A stretch of DNA of 64,000 bases from Rubrobacter_A sp965214435 (GTDB taxonomy: Bacteria; Actinomycetota; Rubrobacteria; Rubrobacterales; Rubrobacteraceae). The position numbers were made by a program, and so were the translations under genes. Below, one piece after another: positions 7,829 to 14,893 of the stretch (positions within the stretch are counted from its first letter, which is position 1; every line of letters begins with the position of its first letter). The stretch covers positions 1,798,001-1,862,000 of the forward strand of contig OZ243960.1 in the NCBI GenBank assembly GCA_965214435.1. The letters are read 5' to 3'. The notes below the pieces were generated by a model, which worked only from the letters and a program-made list of their open reading frames with translations, had not been told where the DNA came from and made no database searches.

Positions 7829-8623
7829 GTGAGTGAGGGAAGGCCAAACGAAGCACTAGAAAAGCTGAATCGTGGAATCCAGGACGCCAAACAGAATGCC
7901 CAGCGCCAGGCAATAGAGTTAGCCCAAAACTATTTCGGCGACTCGGTAGGTGACCTCAAGCGACAGATACACGAAAGCCGCGCCGCGCTGGCAGACCTGC
8001 CGGACCAGATTCCTGGCGGACAGGATAAGTCTTTTCAGATACTGTTCCAGGAGTTGACGGACAACTACACGCGCATGGAGGAGTGTCTCGAAGAAGCGCA
8101 AGAGAACGTCGCTAACCTGGACCCGGCGCAGCTCGCAAGACAGGGAGAGATCGAGGCTTCAGACGCGGCCCGCCGCGAGGCGAAGGAGTTGGGCATAGAC
8201 CTCTCGCAGGTTGAGGGCACGGGCTCCGGAGGACGCGTTGTCATTTGGGATGTAGAGGAGTTCGCCGACAAGTTGGAAGAAAGTTCCGGTCCCGCCGGGC
8301 AAGCAACAGACCAGACGGGCGGCGCGGCCTCCCAGCTTACGGGCCAGGACGACGGCGCGCCGAGACTAACCGATGCCGCGGCCAGTCAGGTCGCAGAACA
8401 GGCGATCGGCGCGGCGCGGTGGGCTGATCAGATTGGGGAAACCGCTCGGAGGAACGCGGAGGGCCAGATCGAGCAAAGCGATGAGCAGCGAGAAGGGTCC
8501 GAAGAGCCGGAGGCCACAAACGCTGCCAGGCGTAAGGCCACGAAGCTGCGCGTTGACCTTTCCAAGGTCGAAGGTACAGGGACTGGAGGGATAATTACCA
8601 TCAAAGATGTGATGCAGCAATGA
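7829..8623 (+). CDS. Island protein B: helical block with two E3-binding-domain-like repeats, 264 aa
   Basis: The start GTG 7829 follows GGAGAGGAGAG. Residues 1-105 are helical and distantly match the first 80 residues of the genes at 8968 and 10161 (compare AIELAQNYFGDSVGDLK with AAQDFYEDSLGKLK). Residues about 110-146 (SDAARREAKELGIDLSQVEG, then TGSGGRVVIWDV) and about 229-264 (TNAARRKATKLRVDLSKVEG, then TGTGGIITIKDV) each match the peripheral subunit-binding domain pattern of 2-oxoacid dehydrogenase E2 proteins: A..A(r)..A...g(v)DLS.V.G(t)G..GRI...DV. There is no lipoyl or acyltransferase domain. The linker is Gln/Ala-rich. The function is unknown; a scaffold or assembly role is inference. 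The gene overlaps the next by 4 bases. Confidence 0.8.
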   Translation: MSEGRPNEALEKLNRGIQDAKQNAQRQAIELAQNYFGDSVGDLKRQIHESRAALADLPDQIPGGQDKSFQILFQELTDNYTRMEECLEEAQENVANLDPAQLARQGEIEASDAARREAKELGIDLSQVEGTGSGGRVVIWDVEEFADKLEESSGPAGQATDQTGGAASQLTGQDDGAPRLTDAAASQVAEQAIGAARWADQIGETARRNAEGQIEQSDEQREGSEEPEATNAARRKATKLRVDLSKVEGTGTGGIITIKDVMQQ

Positions 8624-8895
8624 AAGACAACCGGTTAGACAAACCCGACAATGCAGACATCGAATTAACCGCGAAGGTGAAAACCCGCGAGTTGTACTTC
8701 GAGGAGGTACCAGAGACAGAGGTGCGCTTCACGGGACACCCAGAACGTGAATCTGTCTCCGGCACCGAGCGGGAAAACTTGCCGGAGAGAGTACGGCCGG
8801 GCATCATGTACCGCAACGCTAGCGTCCGGTTGCGGATCGCCAGTAAGCTGACCGATGTTGGTCCGGATCTACCGAAGGGTACAAAGAAGGAATAG
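8620..8895 (+). CDS. Island protein C: small conserved-looking protein, 91 aa
   Basis: Starts at ATG 8620 inside the ATGA overlap with the stop of the previous gene, so translation is probably coupled. It is acidic and basic mixed, with likely beta strands (DIELTAKVKTRELYFEEVPETEVRFTG, MYRNASVRLRIASKL). There is no repeat, signal peptide or membrane segment. I do not recognise the family. It is the only member of the island without any of the shared modules, and coupling to protein B suggests the two products are needed in similar amounts. Confidence 0.75.
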   Translation: MKDNRLDKPDNADIELTAKVKTRELYFEEVPETEVRFTGHPERESVSGTERENLPERVRPGIMYRNASVRLRIASKLTDVGPDLPKGTKKE

Positions 8896-8967
8896 TGGTA
8901 GTCTGGATGTAGTCGAGTGGACACTGCGAGTGTCGGACGATCAAGAACCAGAGCGAAGGGACGAATG

Positions 8968-9987
8968 GTGAGCGAAGGACAGAGTCTCCAGCAACAGATC
9001 CAGGAACAAACCACGCAGGCAGCCCAGGACTTCTACGAGGACTCTTTGGGCAAGCTCAAGAGCCAGTTGCAGAGCGACCGCAACCAGCTTCAGGAACTAG
9101 CGGAGCAGGCTCCGCCGGATGCGCAGGCCCAGCTACAGGAGATGCTCGACTCCTACCTGGAGATAGAAGGCACGGTGGACCAGTCGGCCCAGGACCAGGG
9201 GATCGAAGAGGCGGTGAACCAGGCGGTCCAGCAGGCCCAGGACACCGCAGAAGGAGCTGCCCAGCAGGCGCAAGATACGGCGGAACAGGCCGCGGATCAG
9301 GCACAGGAAGCCGTCGGTCAGGTTGCCGAAGGGGCCGGCCAGGCTGCCCAGCAGGCTCAAGACACCGCGGAACAGGCCGCAGGTCAGGCTCAGGATGCTC
9401 TCGGAGGAGTCACCGAAGGGGTCGGAGAGGCCACACAGGGGGTACAGGACACCGTAGAACAGGCGACCGAGCAACTCGGCGACGCGGCGGAAAACCTCGC
9501 CCCGGGCACCCAGTTGCTCGGCGAACCCACGACCAACGAGCAGGGCCAGACGGTCCAGCGCATTACGGACGAGGAGGGCAACATCGTCGAGACTATCTTC
9601 GACGACGAAGGGAACGTGGTGGATGAGAACTTGGTGGGCAGCGTCTCCGACCTTCCGACTGCGGAAGGTTACGAAACGACCACCGACGAATCGGGGAACA
9701 CGACGACCACCGTCACGGATGAGTCCGGCACCCTCATTCAGTTGCAGCTTGGCGAGGATGGAAGCATCCTCGACTTGCAGGTTCCGCCGCCTACCGAGAC
9801 CACGGAGACTACCGAGAACTCTAACCACGAGCAGCAGTCCGAGGAGGATCAAGGAGCGCAGAATGCTGTAGGCGGAGTAGTCGACCAGGCACAGACCACT
9901 GCGAGTCAAGCAGCGGATCAGGCGCAGGGAACCGCCGGACAGGTCGCCAGTCAGGTTCAGGACACCGCAAATCAGGCGACTAGTTAA
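8968..9987 (+). CDS. Island protein D: Gln-rich helical block, LEA-like 11-mers, VQR..DE.GN block, 339 aa
   Basis: I place the start at GTG 8968 (AAGGGA at 8956-8961, spacing 6). It then begins MSEGQ, matching MSEGR of protein B, and aligns with the start of protein E. Residues 1-65 are helical (QQIQEQTTQAAQDFYEDSLG ...). Residues about 75-185 are 11-mers (AQDTAEQAADQ, AQEAVGQVAEG, AGQAAQQAQDT) with the heptad-shifted pattern of LEA group 3. The segment from about 195 (EPTTNEQGQTVQRITDEEGN ...) repeats the C-terminal block of protein A. The tail returns to 11-mers (AADQAQGTAGQVASQ). No E3-binding-like domain is present. The function is not known; a desiccation or protein-shield role is inferred from composition only. 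Confidence 0.8.
   Translation: MSEGQSLQQQIQEQTTQAAQDFYEDSLGKLKSQLQSDRNQLQELAEQAPPDAQAQLQEMLDSYLEIEGTVDQSAQDQGIEEAVNQAVQQAQDTAEGAAQQAQDTAEQAADQAQEAVGQVAEGAGQAAQQAQDTAEQAAGQAQDALGGVTEGVGEATQGVQDTVEQATEQLGDAAENLAPGTQLLGEPTTNEQGQTVQRITDEEGNIVETIFDDEGNVVDENLVGSVSDLPTAEGYETTTDESGNTTTTVTDESGTLIQLQLGEDGSILDLQVPPPTETTETTENSNHEQQSEEDQGAQNAVGGVVDQAQTTASQAADQAQGTAGQVASQVQDTANQATS
9031..9368 (+). repeat. Near-identical DNA tract shared with 10227-10564
   Basis: With a constant offset of 1196 bases, 9178-9368 and 10374-10564 differ at one base only (T at 9345, C at 10541). The upstream portion 9031-9108 is also almost identical. The intervening stretch encoding the end of the helical block is clearly diverged. 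This mosaic suggests recent gene conversion or a recent duplication followed by selection. Confidence 0.9.
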
Positions 9988-10160
9988 GGGTAGTACGCAG
10001 GAGGTTTAACGGCAGAGACGACGAGCGGGGTAGAGGCAGAACCCCTTATTACGGGAGGAGAGTGGGGCGCTAGAAACAACTCCGACCGTACATACCGGAG
10101 GCAGATAAGCCTCTTGAGAGGTATAGCTGATGAACAAGAATATCGGGAAAGGGAAAGAAA

Positions 10161-10946
10161 GTGACTGAGCAGGTGCAGAATCTCCAGCAGCAGATCCAGC
10201 AGCAGACCATGCAGGCCGTCCAGGACTTCTACGGGGACTCTTTGGGCAAGCTCAAGAGCCAGTTGCAGAGCGACCGCAACCAGCTTCAGGAACTAGCGGA
10301 GCAGGTCCCATCGGATACCCAAGCCCAGCTACAGGAACTGATCGACTCCTACTCGGAGCTAGAGAGTGCTCTGGACCAGTCGGCCCAGGACCAGGGGATC
10401 GAAGAGGCGGTGAACCAGGCGGTCCAGCAGGCCCAGGACACCGCAGAAGGAGCTGCCCAGCAGGCGCAAGATACGGCGGAACAGGCCGCGGATCAGGCAC
10501 AGGAAGCCGTCGGTCAGGTTGCCGAAGGGGCCGGCCAGGCCGCCCAGCAGGCTCAAGACACCGCCGGAGAAGCGGTGCAGGGCGTGCAGGACGCCGTCGA
10601 TGGAGCAGCGCAGCAGGCCCAGGACACCGCCGAGCAGGCGACGGATCAGGCCGGTCAGGCCGTCGAGGAAGCAGAGGACACCGCCGGACAGGCAGCAGAC
10701 CAGGCTCAGGAGACTGCCGAACAAACGGCCGAGCAGGTGCAAGACACCGCGGAACAGGCCACAGGTCAGGCTCAGGATAGCGGAGAGGAAGAGCCCAGCG
10801 AGAATGGAGGAGGCGGAGAGCTAAACGCTACCGGAGCGGCGAAGCAGAAGGCTGAAGAGATGGGCGTCGATCTCTCCCAGATTGAGGGCAGTGGCGCCGA
10901 GGGACGCATAACCGTTAAGGACGTAACCAGCGCCGCCAGCCAGTAA
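10161..10946 (+). CDS. Island protein E: Gln-rich helical block, LEA-like 11-mers, one E3-binding-like domain, 261 aa
   Basis: Paralogue of protein D. Start GTG 10161 has AAAGGGAAAG upstream. The N-terminal 65 residues match protein D closely (QDFYGDSLGKLKSQLQ). Residues about 75-205 are 11-residue repeats rich in Ala, Gln, Asp and Glu (AQDTAEQATDQ, AGQAVEEAEDT). After an acidic Gly-rich linker, the last 40 residues (NATGAAKQKAEEMGVDLSQI, then EGSGAEGRITVKDV) form a peripheral-subunit-binding-domain-like unit as in protein B. A 12-codon frame (10130-10168, AGAGGT upstream) overlaps the start out of frame and could be a leader peptide. A clear terminator follows at 10963. Confidence 0.82.
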   Translation: MTEQVQNLQQQIQQQTMQAVQDFYGDSLGKLKSQLQSDRNQLQELAEQVPSDTQAQLQELIDSYSELESALDQSAQDQGIEEAVNQAVQQAQDTAEGAAQQAQDTAEQAADQAQEAVGQVAEGAGQAAQQAQDTAGEAVQGVQDAVDGAAQQAQDTAEQATDQAGQAVEEAEDTAGQAADQAQETAEQTAEQVQDTAEQATGQAQDSGEEEPSENGGGGELNATGAAKQKAEEMGVDLSQIEGSGAEGRITVKDVTSAASQ

Positions 10947-10962
10947 CGAGAAGGCGCTCCGG

Positions 10963-10998
10963 TAACGCCGCCTACAAGGCTGGCGGCGTTATTATTTC
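10963..10998 (+). terminator. Intrinsic terminator after protein E
   Basis: A perfect 10-bp stem, TAACGCCGCC at 10963-10972 with GGCGGCGTTA at 10982-10991 around a 9-base loop, followed by TTATTTC. It ends the 7829-10946 run. Confidence 0.8.
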
Positions 10999-11141
10999 TA
11001 GTAGAGAGACTCCGAATGGAGATGTGTAGGAAGGGAGGCTGGCGGAGAGTCGTACACGCGTTGCCCAGTACGCTATCAGGGTAATCGTGTTGAGCGTCTC
11101 GAACAAGTTGCTCGATTTACTCCTTGTACAGACCTAATCCT

Positions 11142-11178
11142 GCCGGACGGGTCTGCTATGACCCGCCCGGCTTTTGTT
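11142..11178 (+). terminator. Second intrinsic terminator
   Basis: Stem GCCGGACGGGT (11142-11152) with ACCCGCCCGGC (11161-11171), one A:C mismatch, then TTTTGTT. A potential ATG at 11158 lies in its loop and should not be used as the start of the following gene. Confidence 0.75.
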
Positions 11179-11289
11179 AACCGTTCGCCCGGCGCATTTG
11201 GAGAGACAATGCTGGTGCCATACTATTCGAACAGCCGGAGCGGTACACACGGCATCCAGCACTTTCTCCTGGAGCAGAAGGGTTTCCTC

Positions 11290-11928
11290 ATGCCAACCGA
11301 AAAACCTGGCAACCAAGATTCCAAAAGCTCGCCGTCTCGAAATAGCGAAGAAGGATCAGCATCGGAGAGCGAGTACGCGGCTGACGTCGGCGACCTTGAG
11401 CAACAGCCCGTAAGGGACGAGCCAAACCTTCTACTCGACGTACCAGCACTAAATATAGACGAGCTTGAGCTGGAGGTAGAAGATCTCCAAGCTCGCGTAG
11501 CCTTGAGCGCGGAGCTGGCCGATTTCGTAAAGATAAACGCCGGAGTAACCGTGCAACTGGAGCAAGTCAAGTTGCACACCAAGGGGCTCGAGGTTCAGGC
11601 GCTTCTGGAGGTGAAGATGGAGAGGGTGCTTGAAACCATCAACCGGGCGCTGGAAGCCATAGACCGTAACCCTGGACTCCTGAATAGCCCCGCACGACAA
11701 GCTCCGGAATACACCAAAGGTCAAGACCAATCCTCTAAGATGCCGGACGCTACAATAGAAGAGACTACCGGAAATTCAGGGAACACCTCCACCGTGACGA
11801 ACATCACCGGAGCCGCCAGTCGCCAGGCTGAGCGTTTGGGCGTGGACCCTACCACCGTGGTGGGCACCGGGTCCGGCGGACGCATCACCGTAAAAGACGT
11901 GCGCAAAGCTGCGAAAAACGGAGAATAA
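11290..11928 (+). CDS. Island protein F: conserved block plus E3-binding-like domain, 212 aa
   Basis: Start ATG 11290 is chosen because AAGGGT lies about 8 bases upstream and an earlier in-frame ATG at 11158 sits in a terminator loop. After a Ser-rich disordered start, residues about 40-135 repeat the conserved block of protein A (NLLLDVPALNIDELELEVED, GLEVQALLEVKMERV, IDRNPGLL). A polar linker leads to a C-terminal peripheral-subunit-binding-domain-like unit (AASRQAERLGVDPTTVVGTG, then SGGRITVKDV). It combines modules otherwise found separately in A and in B/E, which ties the island together functionally. It lacks LEA-like repeats. I do not know its function. Confidence 0.8.
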   Translation: MPTEKPGNQDSKSSPSRNSEEGSASESEYAADVGDLEQQPVRDEPNLLLDVPALNIDELELEVEDLQARVALSAELADFVKINAGVTVQLEQVKLHTKGLEVQALLEVKMERVLETINRALEAIDRNPGLLNSPARQAPEYTKGQDQSSKMPDATIEETTGNSGNTSTVTNITGAASRQAERLGVDPTTVVGTGSGGRITVKDVRKAAKNGE

Positions 11929-12015
11929 AACTTTCTGACAACCTGGATGTCGGATAACCCCGGCGGCTGCGCAGAGCTTTCCAACAAAGAGCCTAGACCA
12001 GGCCTTGCGCGCCTG

Positions 12016-12807
12016 TTACTCGCAATCCGCTACCAGAACTCTTACCCCGACCAACTCTATCTCGCGGAGAGTGTCCTGCGGGGCCTTCTCGTCGGTAATA
12101 AGGACGTCCACCCTGGAGAGCGGGACTATCTTCGCCAGCGCCACGACGCCGATCTTCGTGTGATCGGCGACTACCACTATCTTCTGCCCCGCGTCCACGA
12201 GGTGGCGGTCCGTCTCGGCCTCTGCGGTGTTCGGTGTGGTCAGCCCTGCGTCTGGGTGGATGCCGTGGACTCCCAGGAACAGGACATCGGCATTCAGCGT
12301 GCGTAGCGTATTGTCAGCGTAGGGGCCGACCAGCGCATCCGACGGTGTGCGGAATACGCCGCCGGACAAGACGATCTCCTCCCACCCGTTCTCCTGCAGC
12401 GTCAGCGCGATGTTGGTCGAGTTCGTGATAAACGTCAACTCCCCAACTTCTCGCCGCAGCGCAGCCGCCACGTGCCACGTGGTCGTCCCCGCGCTTAAAG
12501 CGACCGTGTGCCCGTCCTCGACGAAACCTGCCGCCTCTCGCGCAACAGCCTTTTTCTCCGGAAGGTTAAGCCGCCGCTTCTGGGCGAAGTGCGGCTCCGC
12601 GGCGGTCTTCGGCATCCGGACCGCCCCGCCATGCACCTTCTTCAAGAGCTTGCGCGCCGACAGAGACTCCAGGTCCCGCCGGATGGTCATCTCCGAGACC
12701 CCGAACCGCCCCGAGAGCTCCGCGACCGACACGCTCCCCGCCCGGCCGACTTCATCCAAAATTAACTGCTGGCGCTGGTCGGCAAATAGTCTCTGACCTT
12801 CTGTCAT
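12016..12807 (-). CDS. DeoR-family transcriptional regulator, 263 aa
   Basis: Sugar-phosphate-responsive repressor type. Residues 10-65 form the DeoR winged helix-turn-helix (SVSVAELSGRFGVSEMTIRR at about 25-44, then DLESLSARKLLKKVHGGAV). Residues 78-235 form the DeoRC sensor domain (ISOCOT fold) with the usual ALSAGTTTWHVA and DVLFLGVHGIHPDAGLT segments. The effector is probably a galactose-pathway phosphate or tagatose-type intermediate, judged only from the divergent sugar transporter and the gal genes. It is transcribed away from the symporter; inverted CAACAT/ATGTTG motifs in the shared region are candidate operators. Confidence 0.93.
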   Translation of the reverse strand: MTEGQRLFADQRQQLILDEVGRAGSVSVAELSGRFGVSEMTIRRDLESLSARKLLKKVHGGAVRMPKTAAEPHFAQKRRLNLPEKKAVAREAAGFVEDGHTVALSAGTTTWHVAAALRREVGELTFITNSTNIALTLQENGWEEIVLSGGVFRTPSDALVGPYADNTLRTLNADVLFLGVHGIHPDAGLTTPNTAEAETDRHLVDAGQKIVVVADHTKIGVVALAKIVPLSRVDVLITDEKAPQDTLREIELVGVRVLVADCE

Positions 12808-12818
12808 ACCTGTAAGTT

Positions 12819-12888
12819 AACACAACATAGCTATACGCTTAAACAAACGTAAGAACATGTTGCATCGTGTTAGGCAAAGTGCTAGGCT
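12819..12888 (+). promoter_or_regulatory. Promoter and candidate DeoR operator before the SSS symporter
   Basis: TTGCAT (12860-12865), a 17-base spacer and TAGGCT (12883-12888) form a candidate promoter. AACACAACAT at 12819-12828 is matched by ATGTTG (12857-12862) and GTGTT (12867-12871) in inverted orientation. The right half overlaps the -35 hexamer, as expected for a repressor site. Confidence 0.5.
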
Positions 12889-13022
12889 CCCTCGTCAGAG
12901 GAGAGGGAGACTTGGCGATAGGTCCAAGTGCGGAGAAAGGGGACGGCAAATGAGCGTTATACATGGTCACGGATTGTTCGCCGGTTCGTTAGTAAAGGTG
13001 GTTCTGGCTGGGAAGTGTGACC

Positions 13023-14606
13023 ATGCCTGAGTTCCAGATTACCGCCCTCGACATTATCATCGTGGTCGCTTACATCGTCGGCACCATCGGCATAGGAATA
13101 TGGTTTTCTAGGGGCAAGGAGGATGCGGAGGGTTACTTCCTCGGCGGACGCAACTTTATCTGGCCGCTGGTCGGGCTCTCGCTGTTTGCGACCAACCAGT
13201 CGGGGACGTCTTTTATAGGGCTGTCAAGCTCCGGGTACGCGAACGGCATAACGGTCTTTAACTACGAGTGGACCGGGGCGGTGATACTCGTTTTCTTCGT
13301 AGTCTTTTTTCTGCCGTTTTACATACGATCCAGGGTGTACACCATGCCGGAGTTCCTGGAAAAGCGGTTCGACCGGCGTTCACGCTACGCCCACTCGGCG
13401 TACACGGTGCTGGCAGAGACGTTTATCGGGTTGAGCGCCTCTTTGTATGCGGGTGGTATCACTATAAACTTGCTCTACCCGGACGTTCCGTTGTGGGTGT
13501 CCATCGTCGTGCTCGGGGTGATAGCGGCCGGTTACACGGTTGTGGGAGGTCTTAGCGCCGTCGTCATCACCGACGCCATACAGGCCGTGACTATTATCGT
13601 CGGGTCCATTATCATAACCATTCTGGTACTCGGCAGGATAGATTCCCTGGACCAGGTCCGCGACGCGGCTCCCGAAGAACCATTCAGTCTCATACAGCCG
13701 GCTTCGGACGCGGCGGTACCGTGGCCGGGGCTGTTGACGGGACTCCTTATCATCACGATCTACTACTTTTGCATGAATCAGATACAGGTCCAGCGGGTGC
13801 TCGGAGCCCGCAGCCTGGACGACGGTCGCCTGGGAGCCCTGCTCGGTGGCGCGCTCAAGCTCACGCTGCTGTTCATCATAATCCTCCCCGCGGTCCTCGC
13901 GACCGCCATCTACCCGACCCTGGACAACCCGGACAGGATATGGCCGACTCTAGCCCTCGACCTCTTGCCGATAGGTCTGCGGGGCCTGCTCCTCGCTGCC
14001 CTGATAGCGGCTCTCATGTCCACCATCGACTCGGTGCTGAACGCCCTATCGACGGTTATTACGATGGACTTCGTCCGCACCTTGCGGCCCAATACGAGCC
14101 AGGATGCCCTGGTCCGCGTCGGACGGGTCGCCACCGTGGCGCTGCTGATAGTCGCGGTAACCTGGGCGCCCCAAATCGTCAACTTCCAGACGCTCTGGGG
14201 TTATCTGCAGGCGGCCGTCTCCTACCTCACACCCTCGATAGTAGCCGCGTTCATCCTGGGTGTCTTCTGGAGAAGAACCACCGCGCTCGCCTCGTTCATA
14301 ACGATCACGGTCGGCATCCCCGTGGGTGTCGTCGGGTTTATCGCCAACGAGGTGATCGGGGTCTTCCAGATACAGTTCCTGTACGCCGCAGCCATCCTCT
14401 TCGCCCTCGCCTGCCTACTGATGACCGTGGTGAGCCTGCTGACCCCCCCGCCCTCCGAAGAAAAAACCGAAGGTCTTGTATGGGACCGCAGCCTGTGGCA
14501 GGAGGAGTCCCGGGAGCTTGCGGAGAAGTCCTGGTACTGGAACTACCGCTACTGGTCCGGCGTCCTCCTCGCCGTAACGGCGGTGATCGTTATTATCTTC
14601 TGGTAA
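13023..14606 (+). CDS. SSS-family sodium:sugar symporter, 527 aa
   Basis: Integral membrane transporter of the solute:sodium symporter family (SLC5/vSGLT type), importing a sugar with Na+. About 13-14 hydrophobic segments are spread over the length. Typical family segments are EGYFLGGRNFIWPLVGLSLF, SGTSFIGLSSSGYANG, YTMPEFLEKRF and LIAALMSTIDSVLNALSTVI; the Ser/Thr-rich stretch in the last matches the Na2 site of TM8. I prefer ATG 13023 (GGGAAG 7 bases upstream) to GTG 13017, which is too close to the site. It is divergent from the DeoR gene and in the same direction as the gal genes. The galactose-type substrate is inferred from context. Confidence 0.93.
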   Translation: MPEFQITALDIIIVVAYIVGTIGIGIWFSRGKEDAEGYFLGGRNFIWPLVGLSLFATNQSGTSFIGLSSSGYANGITVFNYEWTGAVILVFFVVFFLPFYIRSRVYTMPEFLEKRFDRRSRYAHSAYTVLAETFIGLSASLYAGGITINLLYPDVPLWVSIVVLGVIAAGYTVVGGLSAVVITDAIQAVTIIVGSIIITILVLGRIDSLDQVRDAAPEEPFSLIQPASDAAVPWPGLLTGLLIITIYYFCMNQIQVQRVLGARSLDDGRLGALLGGALKLTLLFIIILPAVLATAIYPTLDNPDRIWPTLALDLLPIGLRGLLLAALIAALMSTIDSVLNALSTVITMDFVRTLRPNTSQDALVRVGRVATVALLIVAVTWAPQIVNFQTLWGYLQAAVSYLTPSIVAAFILGVFWRRTTALASFITITVGIPVGVVGFIANEVIGVFQIQFLYAAAILFALACLLMTVVSLLTPPPSEEKTEGLVWDRSLWQEESRELAEKSWYWNYRYWSGVLLAVTAVIVIIFW

Positions 14607-14893
14607 AGGTGTCCGGGTAGAGAAGACCCAGTATAGGTGACGGACCGCCAAGGCTATCCGACACTTGGCTCGACGCGGTACCCGGCTCGGTACGAGCGTT
14701 GTGCGCTTGTATTGGAGTATGTTTGAATTAGGGCTGTTCTAGCCATAAAGGATGGTGGGACGGTAAAGGAAGCGGAGGCACGAGATATATGATCCTGGTA
14801 TTCCGCTCGGGGTTCCGTTAAGACCTTGCGGGGTCTGATGGAGCAACCTTCACCGGTAAATTTATATAGCGGAGGTTATAGAAAGAGACGGCA

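Larger units (their letters stand above)
10947..11289. other. Intergenic region with two terminators and possible small RNA
   Basis: Two terminator-like hairpins (10963-10998 and 11142-11178) bracket about 140 bases that hold no supported open frame. The second terminator must end some transcript, so either read-through from the first or a small RNA starting near 11000-11060 is likely. Nothing here matches a tRNA or a riboswitch I know. Confidence 0.5.

Noticed and set aside
7829..10946. Phasin or gas-vesicle identity for the helical Gln-rich proteins
   Set aside because: The helical composition is superficially similar, but I see no phasin signature, no polyhydroxyalkanoate genes and no gas-vesicle structural gene in the window.
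11158..11289. N-terminal extension of protein F from ATG 11158
   Set aside because: The ATG lies in the loop of a terminator hairpin, and the paralogue in protein A has no such extension.
14821..14836. Short AGACC/GGTCT hairpin before the MFS gene as a terminator
   Set aside because: The stem is only 5 bp and there is no T-tract.
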